Positions 9,073 through 17,184 of a stretch of DNA of 64,000 bases are shown one piece after another. The notes beneath the pieces were generated by a model. That model ran no database searches. It saw nothing but the letters and a program-made list of their open reading frames with translations, and was not told where the DNA came from. Both the position numbers and the translations under genes were made by a program. How positions within the stretch are numbered: position 1 is the stretch's first letter; each line of letters begins with the position of its first letter. Location of the stretch: contig NZ_CP067041.1 of assembly GCF_016599855.1 (NCBI RefSeq), positions 2,604,001 to 2,668,000 on the forward strand, written 5' to 3'. The stretch is from Bradyrhizobium diazoefficiens. GTDB lineage: Bacteria; Pseudomonadota; Alphaproteobacteria; Rhizobiales; Xanthobacteraceae.

Positions 9073-10340
9073 TGCAAAACACAGCTCACATCATCGGCGC
9101 CGGAATTTCCGGCCTCTCCGCCGCTGTGCGGCTCGCCAATGCCGGCTTCAAGGTCGCCGTGCACGAGGCGACGCAGCAGGCCGGCGGCCGCTGCCGCTCC
9201 TATTTCGACGGCGCCACCAATCTCACCATCGACAACGGCAATCATCTGCTGCTGTCCGGCAACAGCCACGCGCGCGCCTATGCCCGCTCGATCGGCACCG
9301 ATGCGGGCCTGGTCGGGCCCGAGAGCGCGCAGTTTCCCTTCGTCGACATCAAGACCGGACAGCGCTGGCAGATCGATCTCGGCAGTGGCCGGTGGCCTGA
9401 CTGGGTGTTTGATGAGAGCCGCCGTGTGCCCGATACCGGGCTCACCGATTATCTCAAGCTGGCGCCGCTGATCTGGGCGTCGGAACAGACGTTGGTCGGA
9501 AAATCCATTCCGACCGAAGGCATTCTCTATCAACGCCTGGTGCAGCCGCTGCTGCTTGCGGCGCTCAACGTCGATCCGCCCGAAGGCTCGGCCGGGCTTG
9601 CCGGCGCGATCGTGCGCGAGACGCTGCTTGCGGGCGGGCAGGCCTGCCGTCCGCTGATTGCGCGCGACGGACTCAGCGCCGTGCTGATCGAGCCTGCCGT
9701 CAAGTTCCTGCAAGAGCGCGGCCATACCGTTCAGCTCGGCCATGAGCTGCGTTCCTTTGTCAGCAGCGACGGCAAGGTCAGTGCGCTGAATTTCGGCGGC
9801 GAGGACGTCGTCCGACTTGCTGCGGGCGATGTGATCGTGATGGCGGTGCCGCCGCGTGCGGCGACGAGCCTGCTGCCCGGCCTGAAGGCGCCGACCGAAT
9901 TCCGCGCCATCGTCAATGCGCATTTCCGCGTTCAGCCGCCGCCGGGCGCGGCGCCGATCCTCGGTGTCATCGGCGGCGTTGTGGAATGGCTGTTCGCGTT
10001 CCCGAACCGACTCTCGGTGACCATCAGCAATGGTGATCGCCTGGTCGATATGCCGCGCGAGGAACTCGCGCAGGCCATCTGGAACGACGTCTACGAGGCG
10101 GGTGGCGTGTCCGGCAAGCTGCCGTCTCAACTGCCTCCCTGGCAGATCGTGCGCGAGCGCCGTGCCACATTTGCGGCCACACCCGCGCAGAATGCCCTGC
10201 GTCCCGGGCCGGTCACCGTCCTGAAAAACCTGTTCCTTGCCGGCGACTGGACTGCTACGGGATTGCCGGCAACCATCGAGGGATCGGTCCGGTCCGGTGA
10301 CCGCGCCGCAGATCTGGTTTTGGCCGCAAAGCGGCTCTGA
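9072..10340 (+). CDS. hpnE: FAD-dependent squalene-forming oxidoreductase HpnE
   Basis: A 422-aa flavin amine oxidase/desaturase-like protein that reduces hydroxysqualene to squalene, completing the three-enzyme route HpnD-HpnC-HpnE. The N-terminal dinucleotide-binding motif is IIGAGISGLSAA (Gly9, Gly11, Gly14), followed by an acidic residue at the end of the second strand (VHEA) and GGRCRS. The C-terminal NLFLAGDWTATGLPATIEG segment is the usual second FAD-contact region. Its start overlaps the hpnD stop, and 50 bp separate it from the likely shc start. Confidence 0.95.
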   Translation: MQNTAHIIGAGISGLSAAVRLANAGFKVAVHEATQQAGGRCRSYFDGATNLTIDNGNHLLLSGNSHARAYARSIGTDAGLVGPESAQFPFVDIKTGQRWQIDLGSGRWPDWVFDESRRVPDTGLTDYLKLAPLIWASEQTLVGKSIPTEGILYQRLVQPLLLAALNVDPPEGSAGLAGAIVRETLLAGGQACRPLIARDGLSAVLIEPAVKFLQERGHTVQLGHELRSFVSSDGKVSALNFGGEDVVRLAAGDVIVMAVPPRAATSLLPGLKAPTEFRAIVNAHFRVQPPPGAAPILGVIGGVVEWLFAFPNRLSVTISNGDRLVDMPREELAQAIWNDVYEAGGVSGKLPSQLPPWQIVRERRATFAATPAQNALRPGPVTVLKNLFLAGDWTATGLPATIEGSVRSGDRAADLVLAAKRL

Positions 10341-10390
10341 CGGCAAATGTGCCCGTCAATTTCAATCGACGATTGGAGCAATCGAGCGAC

Positions 10391-12388
10391 ATGGATTCCG
10401 TGAACGCGACCAGCCGCGAAGCCCAGGAGTCGAGGATCTTGGAATCGGGGATCTTGGAATCGAAAGTCTTGGAGTCGAGCATTGCGTCGGCGACGCAAGG
10501 CGTGCTCGGCTTGCAGCAACCCGACGGCCATTGGGTGTTCGAGCTCGAGGCCGACTGCACGATTCCAGCCGAATACATCCTGCTGCGCCACTATCTTGCC
10601 GAGCCCGTCGACGCGGTGCTCGAGGCCAAGATCGGCAACTATCTGCGTCGCGTCCAGGGCGCCCATGGCGGCTGGCCCCTGGTGCATGACGGCGAATTCG
10701 ACATGAGCGCCAGCGTGAAAGCCTATTTCGCGCTCAAGATGATCGGTGATGCCGTGGACGCGCCGCACATGGTGCGTGCGCGCGAGGCGATCCACGCGCG
10801 CGGTGGTGCTATTCATAGCAACGTCTTCACCCGCTTCCTGCTTGCGACGTTCGGCGTGGTGACCTGGCGTGCGGTGCCGGTGCTGCCGATCGAGATCGTG
10901 CTGCTGCCGTTCTGGTCGCCGTTCCACCTCAACAAGATCTCCTACTGGGCGCGCACCACCATGGTGCCGTTGATGGTGATCGCTGCGCTGAAGCCGCGCG
11001 CGAAGAATCCGAAGGGCGTCGGCATCGACGAGCTGTTCCTTCAGGATCCGCGCTCGATCGGCATGACTGCGAAGGCGCCGCACCAGAGCATGGCCTGGTT
11101 CGTGCTGTTCCGTGCGCTCGACGGCATCTTGCGTGTGGTCGAGCCGATGTTTCCGAAGAGCCTGCGCCAGCGCGCCATCGACGCCGCGCTCGCCTTCATC
11201 GAGGAGCGGCTCAACGGCGAGGACGGCATGGGCGCGATCTATCCGCCCATGGCCAACATCGTCATGATGTACGACGCGCTCGGCAAGGACGAGACCTATC
11301 CGCCACGCGCGATCACGCGCCGGGGCCTCGACAAGCTGCTCGTCGTCAAGGGCGACGAGGCTTATTGCCAGCCTTGCGTTTCGCCGGTGTGGGACACGAC
11401 GCTGACGGCGCACGCGCTGCTCGAAGCCGGCGGTGACAAGGCCGTGCCTGCGGCCAAGCAGGGGCTCGACTGGTTGATCCCCAAGCAGGAGCTCGAGGTG
11501 AAGGGCGATTGGGCGGTGAAGCGGCCCGACGTGCGCCCGGGCGGCTGGGCCTTCCAGTACAACAATGCCTATTATCCTGACCTCGACGACACCGCTGTCG
11601 TGGTGATGTCGATGGATCGCATGCGCCGGGAGCACGGTGCGACCGGCTATGACACCGCGATCGACCGCGGCCGGGAGTGGATCGAGGGCATGCAGAGCGA
11701 CGACGGCGGCTGGGCTGCCTTCGACGTCAACAACCTCGAATATTACCTGAACAACATTCCGTTCTCCGACCACGGCGCACTGCTCGATCCGCCGACCGAG
11801 GACGTCACCGCGCGCTGCATCTCGATGCTGGCCCAACTCGGCCAGACCGCGACAACCAGCAAGCACGTCGTCGACGGCGTCGCCTATCTGCGCAAGACCC
11901 AGCACCCTGAAGGGTCCTGGTACGGCCGCTGGGGCATGAACTTCATCTATGGAACCTGGTCGGTGCTCTGCGCCCTCAACATGGCCGGCGTCGATCACAA
12001 CGACCCCATGATTCGGAAAGCCGCGGCCTGGCTGGCCTCGATCCAGAACAAGGATGGTGGCTGGGGCGAGGACGCCAAGAGCTACCGGCTCGACTACAAG
12101 GGCTGGGAGGCCGCCCCTTCGACCGCTTCGCAAACGGCATGGGCCTTGCTTGGCTTGATGGCTGCTGGCGAGGTTGATCACCCCGCCGTCGCGCGCGGGG
12201 TGGAGTACCTGATTGCAACACAGAACGAAAAAGGACTGTGGGATGAAAGCCGCTACACCGCCACAGGCTTCCCCCGTGTGTTCTATCTGCGGTATCATGG
12301 TTACCCGAAGTTCTTCCCGCTGTGGGCACTGGCGCGATATCGGAACTTGCGGAGCACCAACAGCAGGGTGGTAGGGGTCGGGATGTGA
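10391..12388 (+). CDS. shc: Squalene-hopene cyclase Shc (HpnF)
   Basis: A 665-aa class II triterpene cyclase that folds squalene into hopene and diplopterol at the inner membrane. The catalytic DxDD motif is DLDDTA at residues 397-402; several QW-type repeats (for example QSDDGGWAAFDVNN and QNKDGGWGED) are visible. ATG 10391 is preferred to an in-frame GTG at 10349, which lies only 8 bp after the hpnE stop and lacks a good ribosome site; the choice is not certain. Residues 12-31 consist of four 5-residue repeats encoded by a 15-bp tandem repeat, an unusual N-terminal leader. The hpnG start overlaps the stop. Confidence 0.96.
   Translation: MDSVNATSREAQESRILESGILESKVLESSIASATQGVLGLQQPDGHWVFELEADCTIPAEYILLRHYLAEPVDAVLEAKIGNYLRRVQGAHGGWPLVHDGEFDMSASVKAYFALKMIGDAVDAPHMVRAREAIHARGGAIHSNVFTRFLLATFGVVTWRAVPVLPIEIVLLPFWSPFHLNKISYWARTTMVPLMVIAALKPRAKNPKGVGIDELFLQDPRSIGMTAKAPHQSMAWFVLFRALDGILRVVEPMFPKSLRQRAIDAALAFIEERLNGEDGMGAIYPPMANIVMMYDALGKDETYPPRAITRRGLDKLLVVKGDEAYCQPCVSPVWDTTLTAHALLEAGGDKAVPAAKQGLDWLIPKQELEVKGDWAVKRPDVRPGGWAFQYNNAYYPDLDDTAVVVMSMDRMRREHGATGYDTAIDRGREWIEGMQSDDGGWAAFDVNNLEYYLNNIPFSDHGALLDPPTEDVTARCISMLAQLGQTATTSKHVVDGVAYLRKTQHPEGSWYGRWGMNFIYGTWSVLCALNMAGVDHNDPMIRKAAAWLASIQNKDGGWGEDAKSYRLDYKGWEAAPSTASQTAWALLGLMAAGEVDHPAVARGVEYLIATQNEKGLWDESRYTATGFPRVFYLRYHGYPKFFPLWALARYRNLRSTNSRVVGVGM
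10424..10483 (+). repeat. Four-copy 15-bp tandem repeat inside shc
   Basis: Units start at 10424, 10439, 10454 and 10469. Units 2 to 4 begin TTGGAATCG or TTGGAGTCG; unit 1 begins CAGGAGTCG. They are in frame and encode QESRI, LESGI, LESKV and LESSI. Copy number could vary by slippage without breaking the frame. Confidence 0.9.
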
Positions 12389-13134
12389 CTTTGGGGACGG
12401 GGGACTATTTTAGCGCGGGCAATGCCATTGATCCGCGGCCGATATTGATCGTGACCGGACTGGTGCAGGAGGCCCGCATTGCGGCCGGGCCCGGAATGGC
12501 GGTGATTTGCTCGTCGAGCAGCCCGAGCCAGTTGCGGGCGCTTCTGACGGTGGTGGATCCCGAGACGATTCGCGGCGTGATCTCGTTCGGCGTGGCCGGT
12601 GGGCTCGACCCGAGCTTGCGCTCCGGCGACGTCGTGGTGGCCACCGAGGTGCTCTCGGGCGATGCCCGCTGGGCCGCCGGCCTGTCGCTCAGCGACGACC
12701 TCATCGACAAGCTGACCTCCGGCCGCCGCCGCGTCGTCCGCGGCAGCCTTGCCGGCGCCGAAGAGGTGGTCACGGGCAGCACCTGCAAGGCGGCGCTGCA
12801 CTCCGAAACCGGCGCCTCCGCCGTCGACATGGAAAGCCATATCGCGGCCGCCTACGCCGCCGAGGCAGGCCTACCTTTTGCCGCTGTGCGCGTCATCAGC
12901 GACCCCGCCCATCGCGCGCTGCCGGCGCTCGCCCGCGCCGCGATCAAGCCGAACGGCCAGATCGACCTCGCCGCAGTGTTCCGCGGCATCGTGCGCAATC
13001 CGGCAACGCTGCATGCGCTGGTCTCGACCGGCCTCGACTTCAACCGCGCTCTGCGCAGCTTGCGCGGCTGCCGGGATTTCCTGATCGGGACGGAGCTCGC
13101 AGGCAGCGAGGCGCTGGTGTCGGAGGCGGCCTGA
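12385..13134 (+). CDS. hpnG: Hopanoid nucleoside phosphorylase HpnG
   Basis: A 249-aa member of the purine nucleoside phosphorylase superfamily. HpnG removes adenine from adenosylhopane on the way to ribosylhopane, so it acts after HpnH. Family features are the FGVAGGLDPSLRSGDVVVA segment, SAVDMESHIAA (the ribose-contact Met-Glu pair) and VRVISDPAHRALP. GTG 12385 is chosen because it overlaps the shc stop in the usual coupled manner (ATGTGA) and has GGGG upstream; an in-frame ATG at 12322 would add a poorly conserved 21-residue leader inside shc. It closes the operon and is followed by a hairpin terminator. Confidence 0.93.
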   Translation: MTLGTGDYFSAGNAIDPRPILIVTGLVQEARIAAGPGMAVICSSSSPSQLRALLTVVDPETIRGVISFGVAGGLDPSLRSGDVVVATEVLSGDARWAAGLSLSDDLIDKLTSGRRRVVRGSLAGAEEVVTGSTCKAALHSETGASAVDMESHIAAAYAAEAGLPFAAVRVISDPAHRALPALARAAIKPNGQIDLAAVFRGIVRNPATLHALVSTGLDFNRALRSLRGCRDFLIGTELAGSEALVSEAA

Positions 13135-13163
13135 GCGGGTTGTTCGATCTGAGGAAACATAAA

Positions 13164-13197
13164 GGTCCGGTCGCGATGGCGATCGGGCCTTTTTCTT
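13164..13197 (+). terminator. Rho-independent terminator after hpnG
   Basis: GGTCCGGTCGC (13164-13174) pairs with GCGATCGGGCC (13179-13189), with two wobble pairs, around a GATG loop; a T-rich tail follows. The same sequence, slightly varied, recurs at 14555-14590 beside hpnH. Confidence 0.9.
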
Positions 13198-13286
13198 TGA
13201 TGTGCGGTGCCGGAGGGGCGAACCTATTGAATGTGAGTCCATCCCCGTCTATCTTACCTTTGTCTTACATTATGAGGAAGGGGCCG

Positions 13287-13562
13287 ATGGCCGGCGCGGA
13301 AAAGCTCATTACGACCGTTTCCACCAAGGGGCAGATCATCCTGCCCAGCGCCATTCGTCAGCGGCGGGAATGGAGGGCGGGAACGCGGCTCACCGTTGAG
13401 GACACCCCGGAGGGCGTGCTGTTGAAGCCGGCGCCGGCCTTTACGGAGACGCGGCCGGAGGACGTGTTCGGCGTCCTGGCCCACCAAGGCAAACCGAAAA
13501 CGCTGGAAGAGATGGACGCAAGCGTGCTTGCCGAAGCCAGGCGGCGGCATGATCGCGATTGA
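13287..13562 (+). CDS. vapB: VapB-like antitoxin, AbrB/MazE DNA-binding fold
   Basis: A 91-aa protein whose first half is a swapped-hairpin AbrB domain: TTVSTKGQIILPSAIRQ (residues 9-25) is the family signature, followed by GTRLTVEDTPEGVLLKP. The C-terminal half (from about residue 50) would wrap the toxin. The ATG at 13287 is preferred over one at 13272 because AGGAAGGGG lies immediately upstream. The coding sequence overlaps vapC by 14 bp, the usual antitoxin-first layout. By family, the complex should bind its own promoter region. The pair sits between hpnG and hpnH, two genes that neighbour each other functionally, so it looks like an inserted module. Confidence 0.88.
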   Translation: MAGAEKLITTVSTKGQIILPSAIRQRREWRAGTRLTVEDTPEGVLLKPAPAFTETRPEDVFGVLAHQGKPKTLEEMDASVLAEARRRHDRD

Positions 13563-13950
13563 TACCAACCTGATCGTCCGGTACCTGACCGGAGACCACG
13601 CCACACAATCCGCACTTGCCCGCGCCTTGATCGACGGCGAGAGAGTCTTCGCCACTATCACGGTGCTCCTCGAAGTCGAATGGGTGCTGCGAGGCGCGTA
13701 CGAGTATCGGGCTGCGGACGTCGTGCCCGCGCTTCGCGGCTTCGCGGGCCTTCCGACCGTCACGGTCGAGGACGGCGCGATGGTTGCGGCGGCGCTCGAC
13801 CTTGCCGAGAAGGGAATGGATTTCGCGGATGCTCTGCATCTGACAAGATCCGGACATTGCGAGGGCTTCGTCACCTTCGATCGCAAGCTCGTCAGGGCCG
13901 CGAAAGCGGCTGGCCATGAAGGGGTGCGCGAAGCACGGTCATCGCGGTGA
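13549..13950 (+). CDS. vapC: VapC-like PIN-domain RNase toxin
   Basis: A 133-aa PIN-domain protein, expected to cut RNA (often tRNA) when freed from its antitoxin. The acidic active-site residues are in place: Asp5 in IAIDTNLIVRYL, Glu42 or Glu44 in LLEVEWVLRG, Asp91/Asp94 in MDFADALHL and Asp111 in FVTFDRKL. The start ATG lies inside the end of vapB. An intact active site suggests a working toxin. A long non-coding stretch follows. Confidence 0.9.
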   Translation: MIAIDTNLIVRYLTGDHATQSALARALIDGERVFATITVLLEVEWVLRGAYEYRAADVVPALRGFAGLPTVTVEDGAMVAAALDLAEKGMDFADALHLTRSGHCEGFVTFDRKLVRAAKAAGHEGVREARSSR

Positions 13951-14554
13951 AACTTGGCGACGCGAGCACTGAAACGGCCTCCGCGTCGCTTCCCTCTTTC
14001 CATCGCAGAAACTAAAGAAAACAAAAAACCCGGTCGCCATTGGGGATTAGGATTACGGTGACAGTGCTGGACTGCACCCCTGAAGTGAGACACGCTAATT
14101 GCGGTGACAGTGCAGTTGCCTATCGCGCTGTTTGCCGGAGGTTGGATATCAGCAGGGATTCCGCGCGTCCGGCTGCGGCGATTTGCCTTTGCCGCTTTCG
14201 AATGGGCCACGATGGCATAGTGCCACTGTTTTGCCCGACGTGTCAGATTGAGTTCGTAAAATACGAAGTCAGCGCTGTCGCGGATTGCGACTCAACGCGA
14301 CGGCGTGCCGCGCACTCTGGTGACAGCGCTGCGCAAGGCCCGGCCGTTGCCGATTTGCCGCTGATTTGCTAGACACGGCAGGTGGCTTAATCGAACGGAC
14401 ATGGTGCCGTTCGGCCGGTGTGTTTCTACTGTGCATGGGGTTGTTTTTCACTTTTTGCAGGAGCGCGGTCTCGTCCGGCCCAGCGATGAGGGGAGGGAGC
14501 GCAGCCCGCGCGTTCACCCTTCTCTTCCCCCGGACTTGAGCCTGAGCAAAAGAT
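13951..14554. other. Gene-free, repeat-rich stretch after vapBC
   Basis: About 600 bp without a supported gene. It contains a partial copy of the hpnG/hpnH terminator (14023-14045: six A then CCCGGTCGCCATTGGGG), two copies of CGGTGACAGTGC (14056-14067 and 14102-14113), a variant GGTGACAGCGC at 14319-14329, and near 14227-14460 a segment (TTTTGCCCGACGTGTCAG ... CTGTGCATGGGGTTG) that I associate with a common dispersed intergenic repeat of Bradyrhizobium. It looks like an accumulation of repeat debris. No promoter was recognised. Confidence 0.55.
14056..14113 (+). repeat. Direct repeats of CGGTGACAGTGC
   Basis: CGGTGACAGTGC occurs at 14056-14067 and again at 14102-14113, 46 bp apart, with a diverged third copy at 14319-14329. 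I associate this word with sequences upstream of REP-associated transposase genes, but no transposase is present here. Confidence 0.5.
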
Positions 14555-14590
14555 AAAGGCCCGGTCGCCAATTGGCGATCGGGCCCTTTT
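14555..14590 (-). terminator. Rho-independent terminator of hpnH
   Basis: GGCCCGGTCGCC (14558-14569) and GGCGATCGGGCC (14574-14585) form a near-perfect stem around an AATT centre. Read on the minus strand it lies 27 bp beyond the hpnH stop and is followed by a T-rich run. It is nearly the same as the hpnG terminator at 13164-13197 and in the same orientation. Confidence 0.88.
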
Positions 14591-14612
14591 CATTCGTGAT
14601 GGTTCGCGCTGC

Positions 14613-15773
<1,161 letters not shown>

Positions 15774-15808
15774 TACACGTTTCTTTCTGGGCTTGAAACT
15801 CGGGTAGG

Positions 15809-16725
15809 TCAGCTTGCAGCCAGCTCGGCTGGAAGCCTGAATTCGATGTTTTCCTCGCGACCCGGCAGCACCGAGACCGTCACCGGTCCGATTCGCCGCA
15901 GCGCTTCGATCACGTCATACACCAGCACCTCGGGCGCCGATGCGCCGGCCGTGAGGCCGACCGTTCTGGCACCCTTCAACCACTCCGGATTGAGCTCGCG
16001 CCGTCGGCGATCAGATAACTCGCGACGCCGGCTTCGGTGCCGATTTCGCGGAGCCGGTTCGAGTTCGAGCTATTTGCAGCGCCCACTACTAAGATCACGT
16101 CGACCAGCTTGCTCAGGTTCCTTACCGCAGATTGGCGGTTCTGTGTCGCATAGCAGATATCCCGGATGTCCGGGCCTTGAATATCTGTAAATTTGGCTCG
16201 AAGAGCCGCGATAATGTCCCTGGTAAGGTCGAGCGGTAGGATGGTCTGGGTGATGTAGGCCACTGGCGTATCCGCCGGCAGCGCCAGACCTTGGCCTCTT
16301 CGACGCTCTGGACCAGCAGAACGGGCCCGGGAACCTGGCCCATCGTGCCCTCGGCCTCGGGATGGCCGGCGTGGCCGATCAGGATCAGGGTACGGCCCTT
16401 GGTGAGATAGCCCTTCCCCTGATTGTGAACTTTCGTGAGAGGTGGCATTCAGCACCGGAAGGTCGCGGGCGGCAGCCTCTTCCTCGACGCTGCGGGCGAC
16501 ACCATGGGCACTGAATACGGTCACTGCTTTCGGCGGAACCTCGGACAAGTCCTCGACGAAGATCGCGCCCTTGTCCTTCAGGCTCTCGACGACGTATTTA
16601 TTCTGCACGATCTCGTGGCGCACGTACACCGGCGGGCCGTATTTCTCCAGCGCCCGCTCCACGATCTCGATCGCGCGCACCACGCCCGCGCAAAAACCGC
16701 GCGGCTGCGCTAGATAAACTTCCAT
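15809..16725 (-). pseudogene. ispH: Decayed ispH/lytB (HMBPP reductase)
   Basis: Homology to IspH, the last enzyme of the MEP isoprenoid pathway, runs from ATG 16725 to the TGA at 15809-15811 but needs three reading-frame changes. After VLNAT an 8-base loss removes the codons for CPLV, including the second cluster cysteine (Cys96 in E. coli numbering). A 1-base loss after AKVW restores the frame, and another 1-base loss after YLIADG shifts it again. The substrate-binding His41 position reads Gln ([11 protein letters not shown] instead of HEIVHN), and the conserved TTLSVDDT reads TILPLDLT. The 8-base deletion and the substitutions argue for true decay rather than sequencing error. The first and third cluster cysteines remain (GFCAGV, DICYAT). 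A functional copy should exist elsewhere. hpnH follows after 35 bp. Confidence 0.9.
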
Positions 16726-17184
16726 TGGACGCCCATCACGCAAGTTGCACCAATCCGCTCAATTGTTCCCGGTGGCATCTCGACGGTGGCGGATGCTGCA
16801 ATATCCGCACCATTGGTTGGCGACCGCGGTAACTCCTACTCATCTGGGCCCCGGCGCATGCAGACACAGCACTTTGTGTCAAAAAATCGGCAGTACGGAA
16901 AGGTGGGAAATGGGAGCGCGGGTTCCGGACAAGCTAATCCCAGGTATCATAATGCGGTATTTTGGGTGAGCAAGCCGGCGACATCTGTGCTCACCCCTTC
17001 GTCACTTTACCGCCTCAACTGCCCGGCTATACCGGCCGCTCCGCATGATTTTGCCATGGCCTCCCGCGGTTTCTTTCGAACCTGGTTCCCGCGAGAGCCA
17101 CTCAAAACAGCGATAGGTTTCGCCCGGGAACTCCGATAAACAGCGGGCGTTTTCGGCAGGCTGTTAACACTAGAAAGAAAAGAA
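16726..17184. other. Intergenic region between divergent ispH pseudogene and hpnN
   Basis: About 460 bp with no supported gene. It carries the EcfG-type promoter of hpnN at 17127-17151 and should also hold the leftward promoter for the ispH remnant and hpnH. On the leftward strand, GGAAC boxes occur near 16765, 16922 and 17085, but none has CGTT at the right distance, so the hpnH promoter was not identified. An AT-rich patch lies near 16870-16890. Confidence 0.6.
17127..17151 (+). promoter_or_regulatory. EcfG (general stress) promoter of hpnN
   Basis: GGAAC at 17127-17131 and CGTT at 17148-17151 are separated by exactly 16 bases, a perfect match to the alphaproteobacterial EcfG/RpoE2 consensus GGAAC-N16/17-CGTT. 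Transcription would start about 8 bp later and leave a short leader before the hpnN start at 17185. No other spacer scanned in the window has a perfect match. Confidence 0.8.

Noticed and set aside
10424..10483. CRISPR-like array
   Set aside because: The four units are only 15 bp, directly adjacent without spacers and inside a coding sequence.
10127..12298. A 723-codon open frame on the minus strand across shc
   Set aside because: It mirrors the codon positions of shc, is rich in Arg, His and Asp with no domain, and has no ribosome site. The cyclase on the plus strand is certain. Similar long antisense frames over hpnP, the MMPL gene, HpnN and dnaE2 were dropped for the same reason.
13951..14554. 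A small protein gene after vapBC (open frame at 14040-14372)
   Set aside because: No ribosome site, no recognisable domain, and the sequence overlaps dispersed repeats and a partial terminator.
15809..16725. Explaining the broken ispH by sequencing errors
   Set aside because: Single-base losses could be errors, but an 8-base deletion removing a cluster cysteine, a His41 to Gln change and other substitutions in conserved blocks cannot.
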